Positions 19,374-26,806 of a stretch of 62,098 nucleotides of DNA are shown here, one piece after another. Positions within the stretch are counted from its first letter, which is position 1. Each line of letters opens with the position of its first letter. The position numbers were made by a program, and so were the translations under genes. The DNA comes from JARRON01 sp037383845 (lineage in GTDB: Bacteria; Pseudomonadota; Gammaproteobacteria; Steroidobacterales; XN24): contig JARRON010000009.1 in assembly GCA_037383845.1 (NCBI GenBank), positions 1 through 62,098 on the forward strand, written 5' to 3'. Below the pieces are notes generated by a model that made no database searches, was not told where the DNA came from, and worked only from the letters and a program-made list of their open reading frames with translations.

Positions 19374-19991
19374 CTAAGAATCCTCCTCCAGGGAATCCCG
19401 AAAGTTCACGAGCATGGCGGCGGTGGCCCCCCAGATGCGGTGCGGGCCCCAGGGAATCTCGAAATACGGCAGCCGCACGCCGAGATATCGCTTGTACCGG
19501 CGCTGCATATTGCCGGGGGCGAAGAGGTAATCCAGGGGCACCTCGAAGGCCTCGCTCACCTCGGTCGGGTCCAGCGCCAGCCGGAAGGCGGGATCGACGA
19601 ATCCCACCACCGGGGTCACCGAGTAGCCGGTAATGGTCAGGTAGTTCTGGAGATAGCCGGCCACCTCGACGTTCTCCGCGGGCAGGCCGACCTCCTCGGC
19701 CGCCTCCCGGAGGGCTGCCTCACGGGGCCCGGCATCGCCGGGATCCAGGCGACCGCCGGGAAAGCTCACCTGGCCGGCATGGTGCTTCAGTCCCTCGGAA
19801 CGCACGGTGAAGAGCACCGTCAGACCCCCGGCGCGTTCCAGGAGGGGCACGAGGACAGCAGCGGGCGTCACCCGGCGGGGCCGAAGGTGGCGCAGCGCCC
19901 TGGGCAGGTCCCCGCTCAGACCGGGGACCCGGAACTGTTCCGCAGGGGCCGGGGCGGTGCCCTCCAGTCGCCGGCGAATGGCCTCCTTCAC
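19374..19991 (-). CDS. nudL: CoA pyrophosphatase, NudL-type Nudix hydrolase
   Basis: A 205-residue Nudix hydrolase resembling E. coli NudL/YeaB, which cleaves CoA and its derivatives to 3',5'-ADP and phosphopantetheine. The segment HHAGQVSFPGG followed by REAALREAAEEVGL is the CoA-specific extension plus the Nudix box (GX5EX7REUXEEXGU), and TGYSVTPVVGFV also fits NudL. I chose the GTG at 19991, which starts seven bases after the fumC stop. A TTG at 20051 is in frame but would overlap fumC by about 50 bases. Both starts lack a strong ribosome binding site. Confidence 0.85.
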   Translation of the reverse strand: MKEAIRRRLEGTAPAPAEQFRVPGLSGDLPRALRHLRPRRVTPAAVLVPLLERAGGLTVLFTVRSEGLKHHAGQVSFPGGRLDPGDAGPREAALREAAEEVGLPAENVEVAGYLQNYLTITGYSVTPVVGFVDPAFRLALDPTEVSEAFEVPLDYLFAPGNMQRRYKRYLGVRLPYFEIPWGPHRIWGATAAMLVNFRDSLEEDS

Positions 19992-19998
19992 CGCCGGT

Positions 19999-21387
19999 TC
20001 ACTTGCGGATGCCGCCCTCCGTGAGACCCGCCGGGTCCAGCAGCCGGGCAAGCTCCTCGTCGCTGAGGTCGGTCATCTCCCGGGCCACCTCCCGAATGGG
20101 CCGGCCCTCGGCGTAGGCCTTCTTCGCCGTCGCCGCGCCCTTCTCGTAACCGATGACGGGGTTCAGCGCGGTGACGAGGATGGGGTTCTTCTCTAGGGCA
20201 TCCCGCAGATTGTCCGCATTGACTTCGAAACCCTCGATGGCCCGATCCGCCAGCAGCCGCGAGACCGACGACAGGATGGCGATGCTCTGGAGCAGGTTGT
20301 AGGCGATCACCGGAAGCATGACGTTGAGCTGGAAGTTGCCGGACTGTCCGCCGATGGTGACCGTGGCGTCGTTGCCGATGACCTGGGCCGCCACCATGGC
20401 CACCGCTTCCGGGATCACCGGGTTCACCTTGCCGGGCATAATGCTGCTGCCCGGCTGGAGGGCCGGGAGCGCAATCTCTCCCAGTCCGGCCAGCGGGCCG
20501 CTGTTCATCCAGCGCAGGTCGTTGGCGATCTTCATCAGGCTCACCGCGACCGTCTTGAGCTGGCCGGACAGTTCCACCGCCGTGTCCTGGGAACTCAGGC
20601 TCTCGAAGTAATCAGGGTTGGGCTCGAAGTCGATGCCGGTGCGCTCGCCCAGGCGGCTCGCGAAGCGCCTGCCGAAATCCGGATGCGCATTGATCCCGGT
20701 ACCCACGGCGGTGCCCCCCTGGGCAAGCCGGGCCAGCCGCGGCCGCACAGCCTCGATCCTGGCCATCCCGCTTCGCACCTGGGCTGCCCAGCCGCCCATC
20801 TCCTGGCTCATCCGAACCGGCATCGCGTCCATCAGGTGGGTACGGCCGGTCTTGACGAAATCATGGCACTCCCGGGCCTTGCTCTCGATGGCCGACGCGA
20901 GGTGGTCCAGCGCCGGCAGCAACGTCTCTTTGACCTCCACCGCCGCACTGACGTGGATGGCCGTCGGGATGACATCGTTGCTGCTCTGGCCCATGTTGAC
21001 GTGGTCGTTGGGATGCACCGGCTCGCCGGCGAGCCGGGTCGCCAGGGCCGCGATGACCTCGTTGGCGTTCATGTTGGTGCTGGTGCCCGACCCGGTCTGG
21101 AAAACATCCACGGGAAACTGGTCGTCGTGCCCGCCTTCCGCCACCGCCTCGGCGGCCTGCTGGATCGCGTCGGCCATGGCCGGTCCAAGCAGGTCCAGGT
21201 CCCGATTCGCAGCCGCGGCGGCCCATTTCACCAGCCCGACGGCGCGGATGAATGCCCGGGGCATGGGAAGGCCGCTGACGGGGAAGTTCTCCACGGCGCG
21301 CTGGGTCTGGGCGCCCCAGAGTGCATCGGCGGGGACCCGAAGCTCGCCCATGCTGTCTTTTTCGATTCGGTAGTCCTTGTCAGCCAT
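19999..21387 (-). CDS. fumC: Class II fumarate hydratase
   Basis: Reversibly hydrates fumarate to malate in the TCA cycle; a cytoplasmic, iron-independent homotetramer. All 462 residues align with FumC: TGSGTSTNMNANEVI, HPNDHVNMGQSSND, KTGRTHLMDAMP and the lyase signature GSSIMPGKVNPV with the catalytic serine. Length matches the family (about 460-467). The ATG has GGAG twelve to nine bases upstream. It heads a minus-strand gene group and is divergent from purB, which is in the same lyase superfamily; both start within 165 bases of each other. Confidence 0.97.
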   Translation of the reverse strand: MADKDYRIEKDSMGELRVPADALWGAQTQRAVENFPVSGLPMPRAFIRAVGLVKWAAAAANRDLDLLGPAMADAIQQAAEAVAEGGHDDQFPVDVFQTGSGTSTNMNANEVIAALATRLAGEPVHPNDHVNMGQSSNDVIPTAIHVSAAVEVKETLLPALDHLASAIESKARECHDFVKTGRTHLMDAMPVRMSQEMGGWAAQVRSGMARIEAVRPRLARLAQGGTAVGTGINAHPDFGRRFASRLGERTGIDFEPNPDYFESLSSQDTAVELSGQLKTVAVSLMKIANDLRWMNSGPLAGLGEIALPALQPGSSIMPGKVNPVIPEAVAMVAAQVIGNDATVTIGGQSGNFQLNVMLPVIAYNLLQSIAILSSVSRLLADRAIEGFEVNADNLRDALEKNPILVTALNPVIGYEKGAATAKKAYAEGRPIREVAREMTDLSDEELARLLDPAGLTEGGIRK

Positions 21388-21420
21388 ATCGTTCTCTCCG
21401 GCCTGGAACCAGTCTCAGGA

Positions 21421-21466
21421 TTAGCTTGCAAGTATCTGATTTATAGTTTTTTACAAAGCCCCGCAA
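21421..21466. promoter_or_regulatory. A+T-rich divergent promoter region between fumC and purB
   Basis: This is the most A+T-rich stretch of the 163-base fumC-purB gap. On the minus strand it contains TATAAA (21440-21445), a five-of-six -10 for fumC, with TTGCGG 15 bases upstream. On the plus strand TATAGT (21442-21447) is a five-of-six -10 for purB without a clear -35. The two -10 elements overlap, so the promoters may compete. Confidence 0.35.
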
Positions 21467-21550
21467 GCCGCTGGAGGACTGCCTGGTCGGCCTGCTGCGA
21501 GGGTTGCGGTATGATGCGCCATCCTATCACCTTGCGGCGTTCCTTCCGTC

Positions 21551-22912
21551 ATGGATATCACCCCCCTGACCGCCCTGTCCCCGGTGGACGGGCGCTACGC
21601 GGGCAAGGTCGCGGAACTGCGGCCTCTTCTCAGTGAATACGGGCTTATCCGCTATCGCGTGGCGGTTGAGTCCCGCTGGCTCCTGGCGCTGTCGGACGAG
21701 CCCGGCATCGCTGAGCTGGCCCCGGTCTCCGGCGAGGACCGCGAGCGGCTGGAGCGACTGGCCGCGGGGATCACCCGGGAGGCCGCCGAAAGGGTGAAAG
21801 CCATCGAGGCCGAGACCAATCATGACGTGAAGGCAGTCGAGTATTTTCTCAAGGAACAGCTGGGAGACGACCAGGCCCGGACCCGGGAATTCTTCCATTT
21901 CGCCTGCACGTCCGAGGACATCAACAACCTGGCCTACGCCCTCATGCTGCGGGACGCCCGGGACGGGGTGCTGACGGCGCAGCAGGAAGGGATCGCCGAG
22001 CGCCTGGTCGGCCTGGCCGGGGACAACGCAGCGGTGCCCATGCTGTCGCGCACCCATGGACAGGCGGCCTCGCCCACCACCCTGGGCAAGGAGCTGGCTA
22101 ACCTCGCCTGGCGCCTGCGCCGCCAGAAGGCGCAGTTTGCGGCGGTGGAGGTGCTGGGCAAGATCAACGGTGCCGTGGGCAACTTCAACGCTCACCTGGC
22201 GGCCTACCCGGAGGTGGACTGGCAGGCGTTGACCCGGGGGTTCGTCGAGTCCCTCGGGCTGGCCTGGAATCCCTACACCACACAGATCGAGCCCCACGAC
22301 TGGATCGCCGAGTACTGTCACGCCCTGGAGCGGTTCAACACCGTGCTGACGGACCTGTGCCGGGACGTCTGGGGCTACGTGTCCCTGGGTTATTTCCGGC
22401 AGAAGGTGGTGGCCGGGGAAGTGGGCTCCTCCACCATGCCTCACAAGGTAAACCCCATCGACTTCGAGAACGCGGAAGGCAACCTGGGGGTGGCCAATGC
22501 CCTGCTGGCCCATTTCGCGGCCAAGTTGCCGGTCTCCCGCTGGCAGCGGGATCTCACCGACTCCACCGTGCTGCGCAACCTGGGCGTTGCCCTGGCCCAC
22601 TCGTCCATTGCCTACGCCGCCGTGCTCAAGGGGCTCGACCGCCTGGCGCCCGATCCCGAGACCATGGCCCGGGACCTGGACGCCAACTGGGAGGTGCTGG
22701 GCGAGGCCATCCAGACGGTGATGCGCCGCTACGGCCTGCCGAATCCGTATGAGAAGCTGAAGGAACTGACCCGCGGCCGGCGGGTGGGGCCGGAGGAGAT
22801 GGCGGCCTTCATCGAGGAACTGCCCCTGCCCGACGACGCCAGGAAGCGCCTGCTGGCGCTGACCCCGGCAGGCTATACCGGGCTGGCGGAGAAGCTTGCC
22901 CGGGACCTGTAG
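21551..22912 (+). CDS. purB: Adenylosuccinate lyase
   Basis: Catalyses two beta-eliminations in purine synthesis: SAICAR to AICAR and adenylosuccinate to AMP. The 453-residue protein is of the proteobacterial PurB type (LSPVDGRYAGKV at the N-terminus, FHFACTSEDINNLAYAL, LSRTHGQAASPTTLGKE, and the superfamily signature GSSTMPHKVNPIDFENAEGN with the catalytic serine). It starts a plus-strand series purB-roxA-GNAT-nudJ-mnmA, which corresponds to the enterobacterial mnmA-hflD-purB neighbourhood but lacks hflD and has purB first. Confidence 0.97.
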   Translation: MDITPLTALSPVDGRYAGKVAELRPLLSEYGLIRYRVAVESRWLLALSDEPGIAELAPVSGEDRERLERLAAGITREAAERVKAIEAETNHDVKAVEYFLKEQLGDDQARTREFFHFACTSEDINNLAYALMLRDARDGVLTAQQEGIAERLVGLAGDNAAVPMLSRTHGQAASPTTLGKELANLAWRLRRQKAQFAAVEVLGKINGAVGNFNAHLAAYPEVDWQALTRGFVESLGLAWNPYTTQIEPHDWIAEYCHALERFNTVLTDLCRDVWGYVSLGYFRQKVVAGEVGSSTMPHKVNPIDFENAEGNLGVANALLAHFAAKLPVSRWQRDLTDSTVLRNLGVALAHSSIAYAAVLKGLDRLAPDPETMARDLDANWEVLGEAIQTVMRRYGLPNPYEKLKELTRGRRVGPEEMAAFIEELPLPDDARKRLLALTPAGYTGLAEKLARDL

Positions 22913-22932
22913 CCTCGTCGAGCCGGGACGCC

Positions 22933-24123
22933 ATGCTCCGCTGGCCCGAAGGTCTGGACCCCGCCCGCTTCCTGGCCGAGTACTGGCAGAAGCGGCCCTG
23001 TCTCCTGCGGGGCTTCTTTCCGGGATTCGAGACCCCGCTCAGCCCTGACGAACTGGCAGGGCTGGCCTGCGAGCCCGACGTGGAGTCGCGGCTCGTGATC
23101 GAGTCCGGCGAGACGCCCTGGGAAGTGCGCGCCGGTCCGTTTGCGCCGGAGGATTTCGGGCAACTGGGCGAGGCGGGCTGGACGCTGCTGGTCCAGGACG
23201 TGGAAAAACATCTCCCCGACCTGGCGTGGATCACCGAGTCCCTGGGGTTCCTGCCCCGCTGGCGCATCGACGACCTGATGATCAGCTTCGCGCCGCCGGG
23301 CGGCTCCGTAGGCCCGCACGTGGATGCCTACGACGTGTTCCTGCTTCAGGGCCACGGCCGCCGCCGCTGGCAGCTGGACACTTCGCCGGCGAGCCTGGCC
23401 ACCCTGCCCGGGCCCGAAATCGCCGTGCTGGCCGATTTTCACCCCCACCAGACCTTCGAGCTCGACCCCGGCGATGCGCTCTACCTGCCCCCGGGGGTGG
23501 CCCATCATGGCATCGCCCTGTCGGCCTGCATGACGTACTCCATCGGGTTCCGGGCACCGGGCCGCCGGGAACTGATCGAAAGCCTGGCCGGTTACCTGGC
23601 CGCCCGCGCGCCGGAACATGCCCGCTTCTCCGACCCCGACCTCACGCCGGACGAAGTCGAGGGCGGGCTGATCTCGCCCCGGGCCCTGGAGCGGGCCCGG
23701 CGGGACCTGGGCCCCCTGGCCGCCGGCGTCGACGACCTCGCCCTTGCGGAGTGGTTCGGCGCCCTCGTGACAGAGCCCAAGCTGTGGCTGCAGCCGGACA
23801 GCGCATCCCGCCCGTGTGCGAAAACCCTCGAAGAGCGGGGCCGGCGCGGTCTCGGCCTTGTGCGCCATGGCATGGCGATACTTGCCCGGGCGGAGGCAGG
23901 GGGACTGGCGCTGTTGTTTGCCTGCGGCCGGTGCTGGCGGCTGCCGGGATCACTCTGGCCACAGGTTTCGCTGCTGGCAGAGCGGCGGGCGCCGACGGCC
24001 GAGGAACTCCAGCCGCTGGTAGCGTCGCCGGAGGGCGCGGCGCTGCTGGCGGACCTGGTGGAATTCGGCGTGTTCTGTTTCCCTGAGGACGAGGAGCCCC
24101 ACATCGAGGAACCAGGCCCATGA
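22933..24123 (+). CDS. roxA: 50S ribosomal protein L16 arginine hydroxylase (JmjC-type)
   Basis: A 396-residue Fe(II)/2-oxoglutarate oxygenase of the YcfD/RoxA family that hydroxylates an arginine of ribosomal protein L16. The cupin metal triad is visible as His129-x-Asp131 (GPHVDAYD) and a distal His near 191 (PPGVAHHGIAL). The N-terminal WPEGLDPARFLAEYWQKRPCLLRG is the usual family opening. A C-terminal winged-helix dimerisation region follows the barrel. It lies 20 bases after purB, and its stop overlaps the next ATG (ATGA), so it is within the purB transcript. Confidence 0.92.
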   Translation: MLRWPEGLDPARFLAEYWQKRPCLLRGFFPGFETPLSPDELAGLACEPDVESRLVIESGETPWEVRAGPFAPEDFGQLGEAGWTLLVQDVEKHLPDLAWITESLGFLPRWRIDDLMISFAPPGGSVGPHVDAYDVFLLQGHGRRRWQLDTSPASLATLPGPEIAVLADFHPHQTFELDPGDALYLPPGVAHHGIALSACMTYSIGFRAPGRRELIESLAGYLAARAPEHARFSDPDLTPDEVEGGLISPRALERARRDLGPLAAGVDDLALAEWFGALVTEPKLWLQPDSASRPCAKTLEERGRRGLGLVRHGMAILARAEAGGLALLFACGRCWRLPGSLWPQVSLLAERRAPTAEELQPLVASPEGAALLADLVEFGVFCFPEDEEPHIEEPGP

Positions 24124-25076
24124 ATAATCGGCAGTTTTCTGTCCGGCTGGCCCACTGGGACGAGGACCAGCCCGGCATCCGGCGGGTGCGCGAAATCGTC
24201 TTCGTGGACGAGCAGGCCGTACCTGCCGAGCTGGAGTGGGACGGCCTCGATCCCGGCTGTCTCCACGCGGTGGCCGAGTCGCCGGAATGTGACGTAATCG
24301 GCACCGGCCGCCTGCACCCGGGCGGCAAGATAGGTCGCATGGCGGTGCTCCGCGAATGGCGGGGCGCTGGCGTTGGCGCCGCGGTGCTGCGGTGCCTGAT
24401 GGATGCAGCCAGGGACCGGGGGCTGGGCGAGGTTTTCCTCCATGCACAGACGCGGGTCCTGGGATTTTACGAGAACTTCGGTTTTGTCGCCGAAGGGGAC
24501 GAGTTCGAGGAGGCGGGCATTCCCCACCAGGGCATGCGATGCAGCCTCGGGGGAGGAGACATGAGCATTTCGGGAGCCGCAGCGGAAGCGACGCCGCAGG
24601 GCACGAGGACGGTCCTCGAGGGCAAGGCCGAGTTTGCCGAGGCCGTGGCCGAGGTCAGCGCCCGTGCGTCCCGCAGCATCGCCATATTCACGCCGGACCT
24701 GGAGCCCGGTGTCTACGACTCGGCGCGGTTCCTGGAGAACGTGAAACGGCTTGTGCTCTCCCGCAGCCACGCCCGGATACGGGTGCTGATCTCGGACCCC
24801 ACCAGGGTCATCAAGACTGTCAACCGCTTTGTCCACTTCGGTCGGCGCCTGTCCACCTTCATCGAATTCCGGCAGCTGTCGGAGGATATGCCCGCCCGGG
24901 AGGACGCCTTCCTGCTGGCCGACGACAGCGCCCTGGTGTACCGGGCCCGCGCGGATCGATGGGAAGGCATCGCCGACACTTACGAGCGCCGCATGGCCAG
25001 GCTCTACCTCGAGCAGTTCGACCAGATGTGGCACCTGGCGGAGCCGGCGCTTGAGCTCAGACAGCTGAAGATATGA
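24120..25076 (+). CDS. GNAT acetyltransferase fused to a C-terminal DUF7931-like domain
   Basis: A 318-residue two-domain protein. Residues about 5-145 form an ElaA-like GNAT acetyltransferase (acetyl-CoA loop region REWRGAGVGAAVL; GFYENFGFVAEGDEFEEAGI near its end). A short linker leads to residues about 165-318, a second domain (FTPDLEPGVYDSARFLENVK, RIRVLISDPTRVIKTVNRF) that resembles the phospholipase-D-like regions found attached to these GNAT enzymes, but no HKD catalytic motif is visible. The substrate is unknown. The start overlaps the roxA stop and its own stop overlaps the nudJ start, so translation should be coupled. Confidence 0.8.
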   Translation: MNNRQFSVRLAHWDEDQPGIRRVREIVFVDEQAVPAELEWDGLDPGCLHAVAESPECDVIGTGRLHPGGKIGRMAVLREWRGAGVGAAVLRCLMDAARDRGLGEVFLHAQTRVLGFYENFGFVAEGDEFEEAGIPHQGMRCSLGGGDMSISGAAAEATPQGTRTVLEGKAEFAEAVAEVSARASRSIAIFTPDLEPGVYDSARFLENVKRLVLSRSHARIRVLISDPTRVIKTVNRFVHFGRRLSTFIEFRQLSEDMPAREDAFLLADDSALVYRARADRWEGIADTYERRMARLYLEQFDQMWHLAEPALELRQLKI

Positions 25077-25561
25077 CCGCAACCGGCCCCCGTCCGCGCG
25101 TCACCGTCGCCGCCTTGTTGCAGGACGGAGACCGGTTCCTCCTGGTCGAAGAGAGTGCCCGCGGTCGCCTGGTCCTGAACCAGCCTGCGGGACACGTCGA
25201 GGCCGGCGAGACTCTGGAAGAGGCGGTGGTGCGGGAAACCCTCGAGGAATCCGCCTGGCGGTTCGAGCCCAGCGCTCTCGTGGGTCTGTACCTCTGGAAC
25301 AGCCCGACCGGCGAGCGGGTTTTCCTGCGCGCTGTTTACGCCGGCAGGGCCCTCGGCCACGAGGCCGGGCGTGCACTGGACCTCGGCATCGTGCGCACGC
25401 GCTGGATGACCCGCAACGAGATCGCCGCCGCCGTGCCCCGCCTGCGAAGCCCCATGGTCCTGCGCTGCGTGGACGATTTCCTCGCGGGGCAAACCTTCCC
25501 CCTGTCGGTGGTTTCCTCCCTGCTGGAGTGCCGCTACGAGGCCGTCGGCCACGCCGGCTGA
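25073..25561 (+). CDS. nudJ: Nudix hydrolase, NudJ-like phosphatase
   Basis: A 162-residue Nudix protein of the NudJ (YmfB) type, which removes phosphate from nucleoside di- and triphosphates and from thiamine pyrimidine pyrophosphate. The Nudix box is GHVEAGETLEEAVVRETLEE followed by SAWRFEP. RTRWMTRNEI and the C-terminal region also match NudJ. In many gammaproteobacteria nudJ directly precedes mnmA, as here (39-base gap), supporting the assignment. The ATG overlaps the upstream stop by four bases. Confidence 0.9.
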   Translation: MTATGPRPRVTVAALLQDGDRFLLVEESARGRLVLNQPAGHVEAGETLEEAVVRETLEESAWRFEPSALVGLYLWNSPTGERVFLRAVYAGRALGHEAGRALDLGIVRTRWMTRNEIAAAVPRLRSPMVLRCVDDFLAGQTFPLSVVSSLLECRYEAVGHAG

Positions 25562-25600
25562 TCGCGGGCTCCGCCCGCCGGCGGTGTAACATTCTCCGCC

Positions 25601-26710
25601 ATGAGCGAGAGAGTGATTGTCGGCATGTCCGGAGGCGTGGACTCGTCCGTCGCCGCGCTGCTGCTGAAGCAGGCCGGTTACGAGGTCCACGGCCTCTTCA
25701 TGCACAATTGGGAGGAGGACGAGGAAGGCTACTGCCAGTCCGCGGAGGACTACCAGGACGCCCTGGCCGTGGCCGAGCTGCTGGAGGTGCCTCTGCACCG
25801 GGCCAATTTTGCCCGCGAATACCGCCAGCAGGTTTTCCGGCACTTCGTCGACGGTTATGCCCGGGGCGTGACACCCAATCCTGATGTCCTGTGCAACCGG
25901 GAAATCAAGTTCGGCAGTTTTCTCTCCTACGCGCGCCGCCTGGGAGGTGATCGCATCGCCACCGGCCATTACGCCCGGACGGATGGACACGGCCGACTCC
26001 TGCGCGCAGCGGACCCCGGCAAGGACCAGACGTATTTCCTCCACGCCGTCAGCGCAGACGCCCTCCGGGCCGCCCTGTTTCCCATCGGCCATCTCCTCAA
26101 GGAGCAGGTACGGGCCCTGGCCAAAGCCGAGGGACTGCCGAACCACGATCGCCGGGACAGCACGGGTATCTGTTTCATCGGCGAGCGTCCGTTCGCGGAG
26201 TTCCTCGGGCGCTACGTCCCGGGACGCCCGGGGGAGATCCGCACGCCCGAGGACCGGGTGGTGGGACGACACGAGGGCCTGGCGCGCTACACCCTGGGCC
26301 AGCGCCAGGGGCTCCGGGTGGGCGGCGTCCCGGGAGCCGACGAGGCTCCGTGGTACGTAGCCGAGAAGGACGAGGCCCGCAACGTACTGGTGGTGGTGCA
26401 GGGACATGACCACCCCCTGCTGATGCGCCGCAGCCTGCTGGCCACGGACGCCTCCTGGGTTGCCGGGACACCCCCTGACCTGCCCCTGGACTGCACGGCC
26501 CGCACCCGCCATCGTCAGCCGGACCTGGCCTGCCGCGTCAGCGCGGAGGGCGCCGGCCGGCTCCGGGTGAACTTCGACGAACCCCAGCGCGCACCTGCCC
26601 CGGGTCAGTACGTCGTGTTCTACCGGGACGACGAATGCCTCGGGGGCGCGACTATCGCCCAGACTACCGCCGAGGGGCCGGCCCGACCCCTGCGGAGTGC
26701 GGCCGGCTGA
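25601..26710 (+). CDS. mnmA: tRNA-specific 2-thiouridylase MnmA
   Basis: Uses ATP and persulfide sulfur to make 2-thiouridine at wobble position 34 of Lys, Glu and Gln tRNAs. The PP-loop SGGVDSS is at residues 10-16. The two catalytic cysteines are Cys98 (NPDVLCNREIKF) and Cys191 (STGICFIGERPF). The C-terminal beta domains include RYTLGQRQGL and PWYVAEKD. The length of 369 residues matches E. coli MnmA (368). The usual downstream gene hflD is absent; acnA follows after a 96-base gap that has its own candidate promoter. Confidence 0.97.
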   Translation: MSERVIVGMSGGVDSSVAALLLKQAGYEVHGLFMHNWEEDEEGYCQSAEDYQDALAVAELLEVPLHRANFAREYRQQVFRHFVDGYARGVTPNPDVLCNREIKFGSFLSYARRLGGDRIATGHYARTDGHGRLLRAADPGKDQTYFLHAVSADALRAALFPIGHLLKEQVRALAKAEGLPNHDRRDSTGICFIGERPFAEFLGRYVPGRPGEIRTPEDRVVGRHEGLARYTLGQRQGLRVGGVPGADEAPWYVAEKDEARNVLVVVQGHDHPLLMRRSLLATDASWVAGTPPDLPLDCTARTRHRQPDLACRVSAEGAGRLRVNFDEPQRAPAPGQYVVFYRDDECLGGATIAQTTAEGPARPLRSAAG

Positions 26711-26731
26711 CCAAGGCCGGCGGCCGGCTTT

Positions 26732-26747
26732 CCGCTATAATTAGCGG
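26732..26747 (+). promoter_or_regulatory. Consensus -10 of acnA inside an inverted repeat
   Basis: The sequence CCGCTATAATTAGCGG contains an exact TATAAT (26736-26741) between perfect six-base arms CCGCTA and TAGCGG. It is 60 bases upstream of the acnA start. No good -35 is seen at the normal spacing, which is compatible with an activator-dependent promoter. The symmetry suggests an operator overlapping the -10, but no regulator can be named. Confidence 0.45.
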
Positions 26748-26806
26748 CTCATCGGCCGGCGCATTCTGACTGCTGCCGGCCTTCGCCGAGAATCTCCGGA
26801 GGAAGC

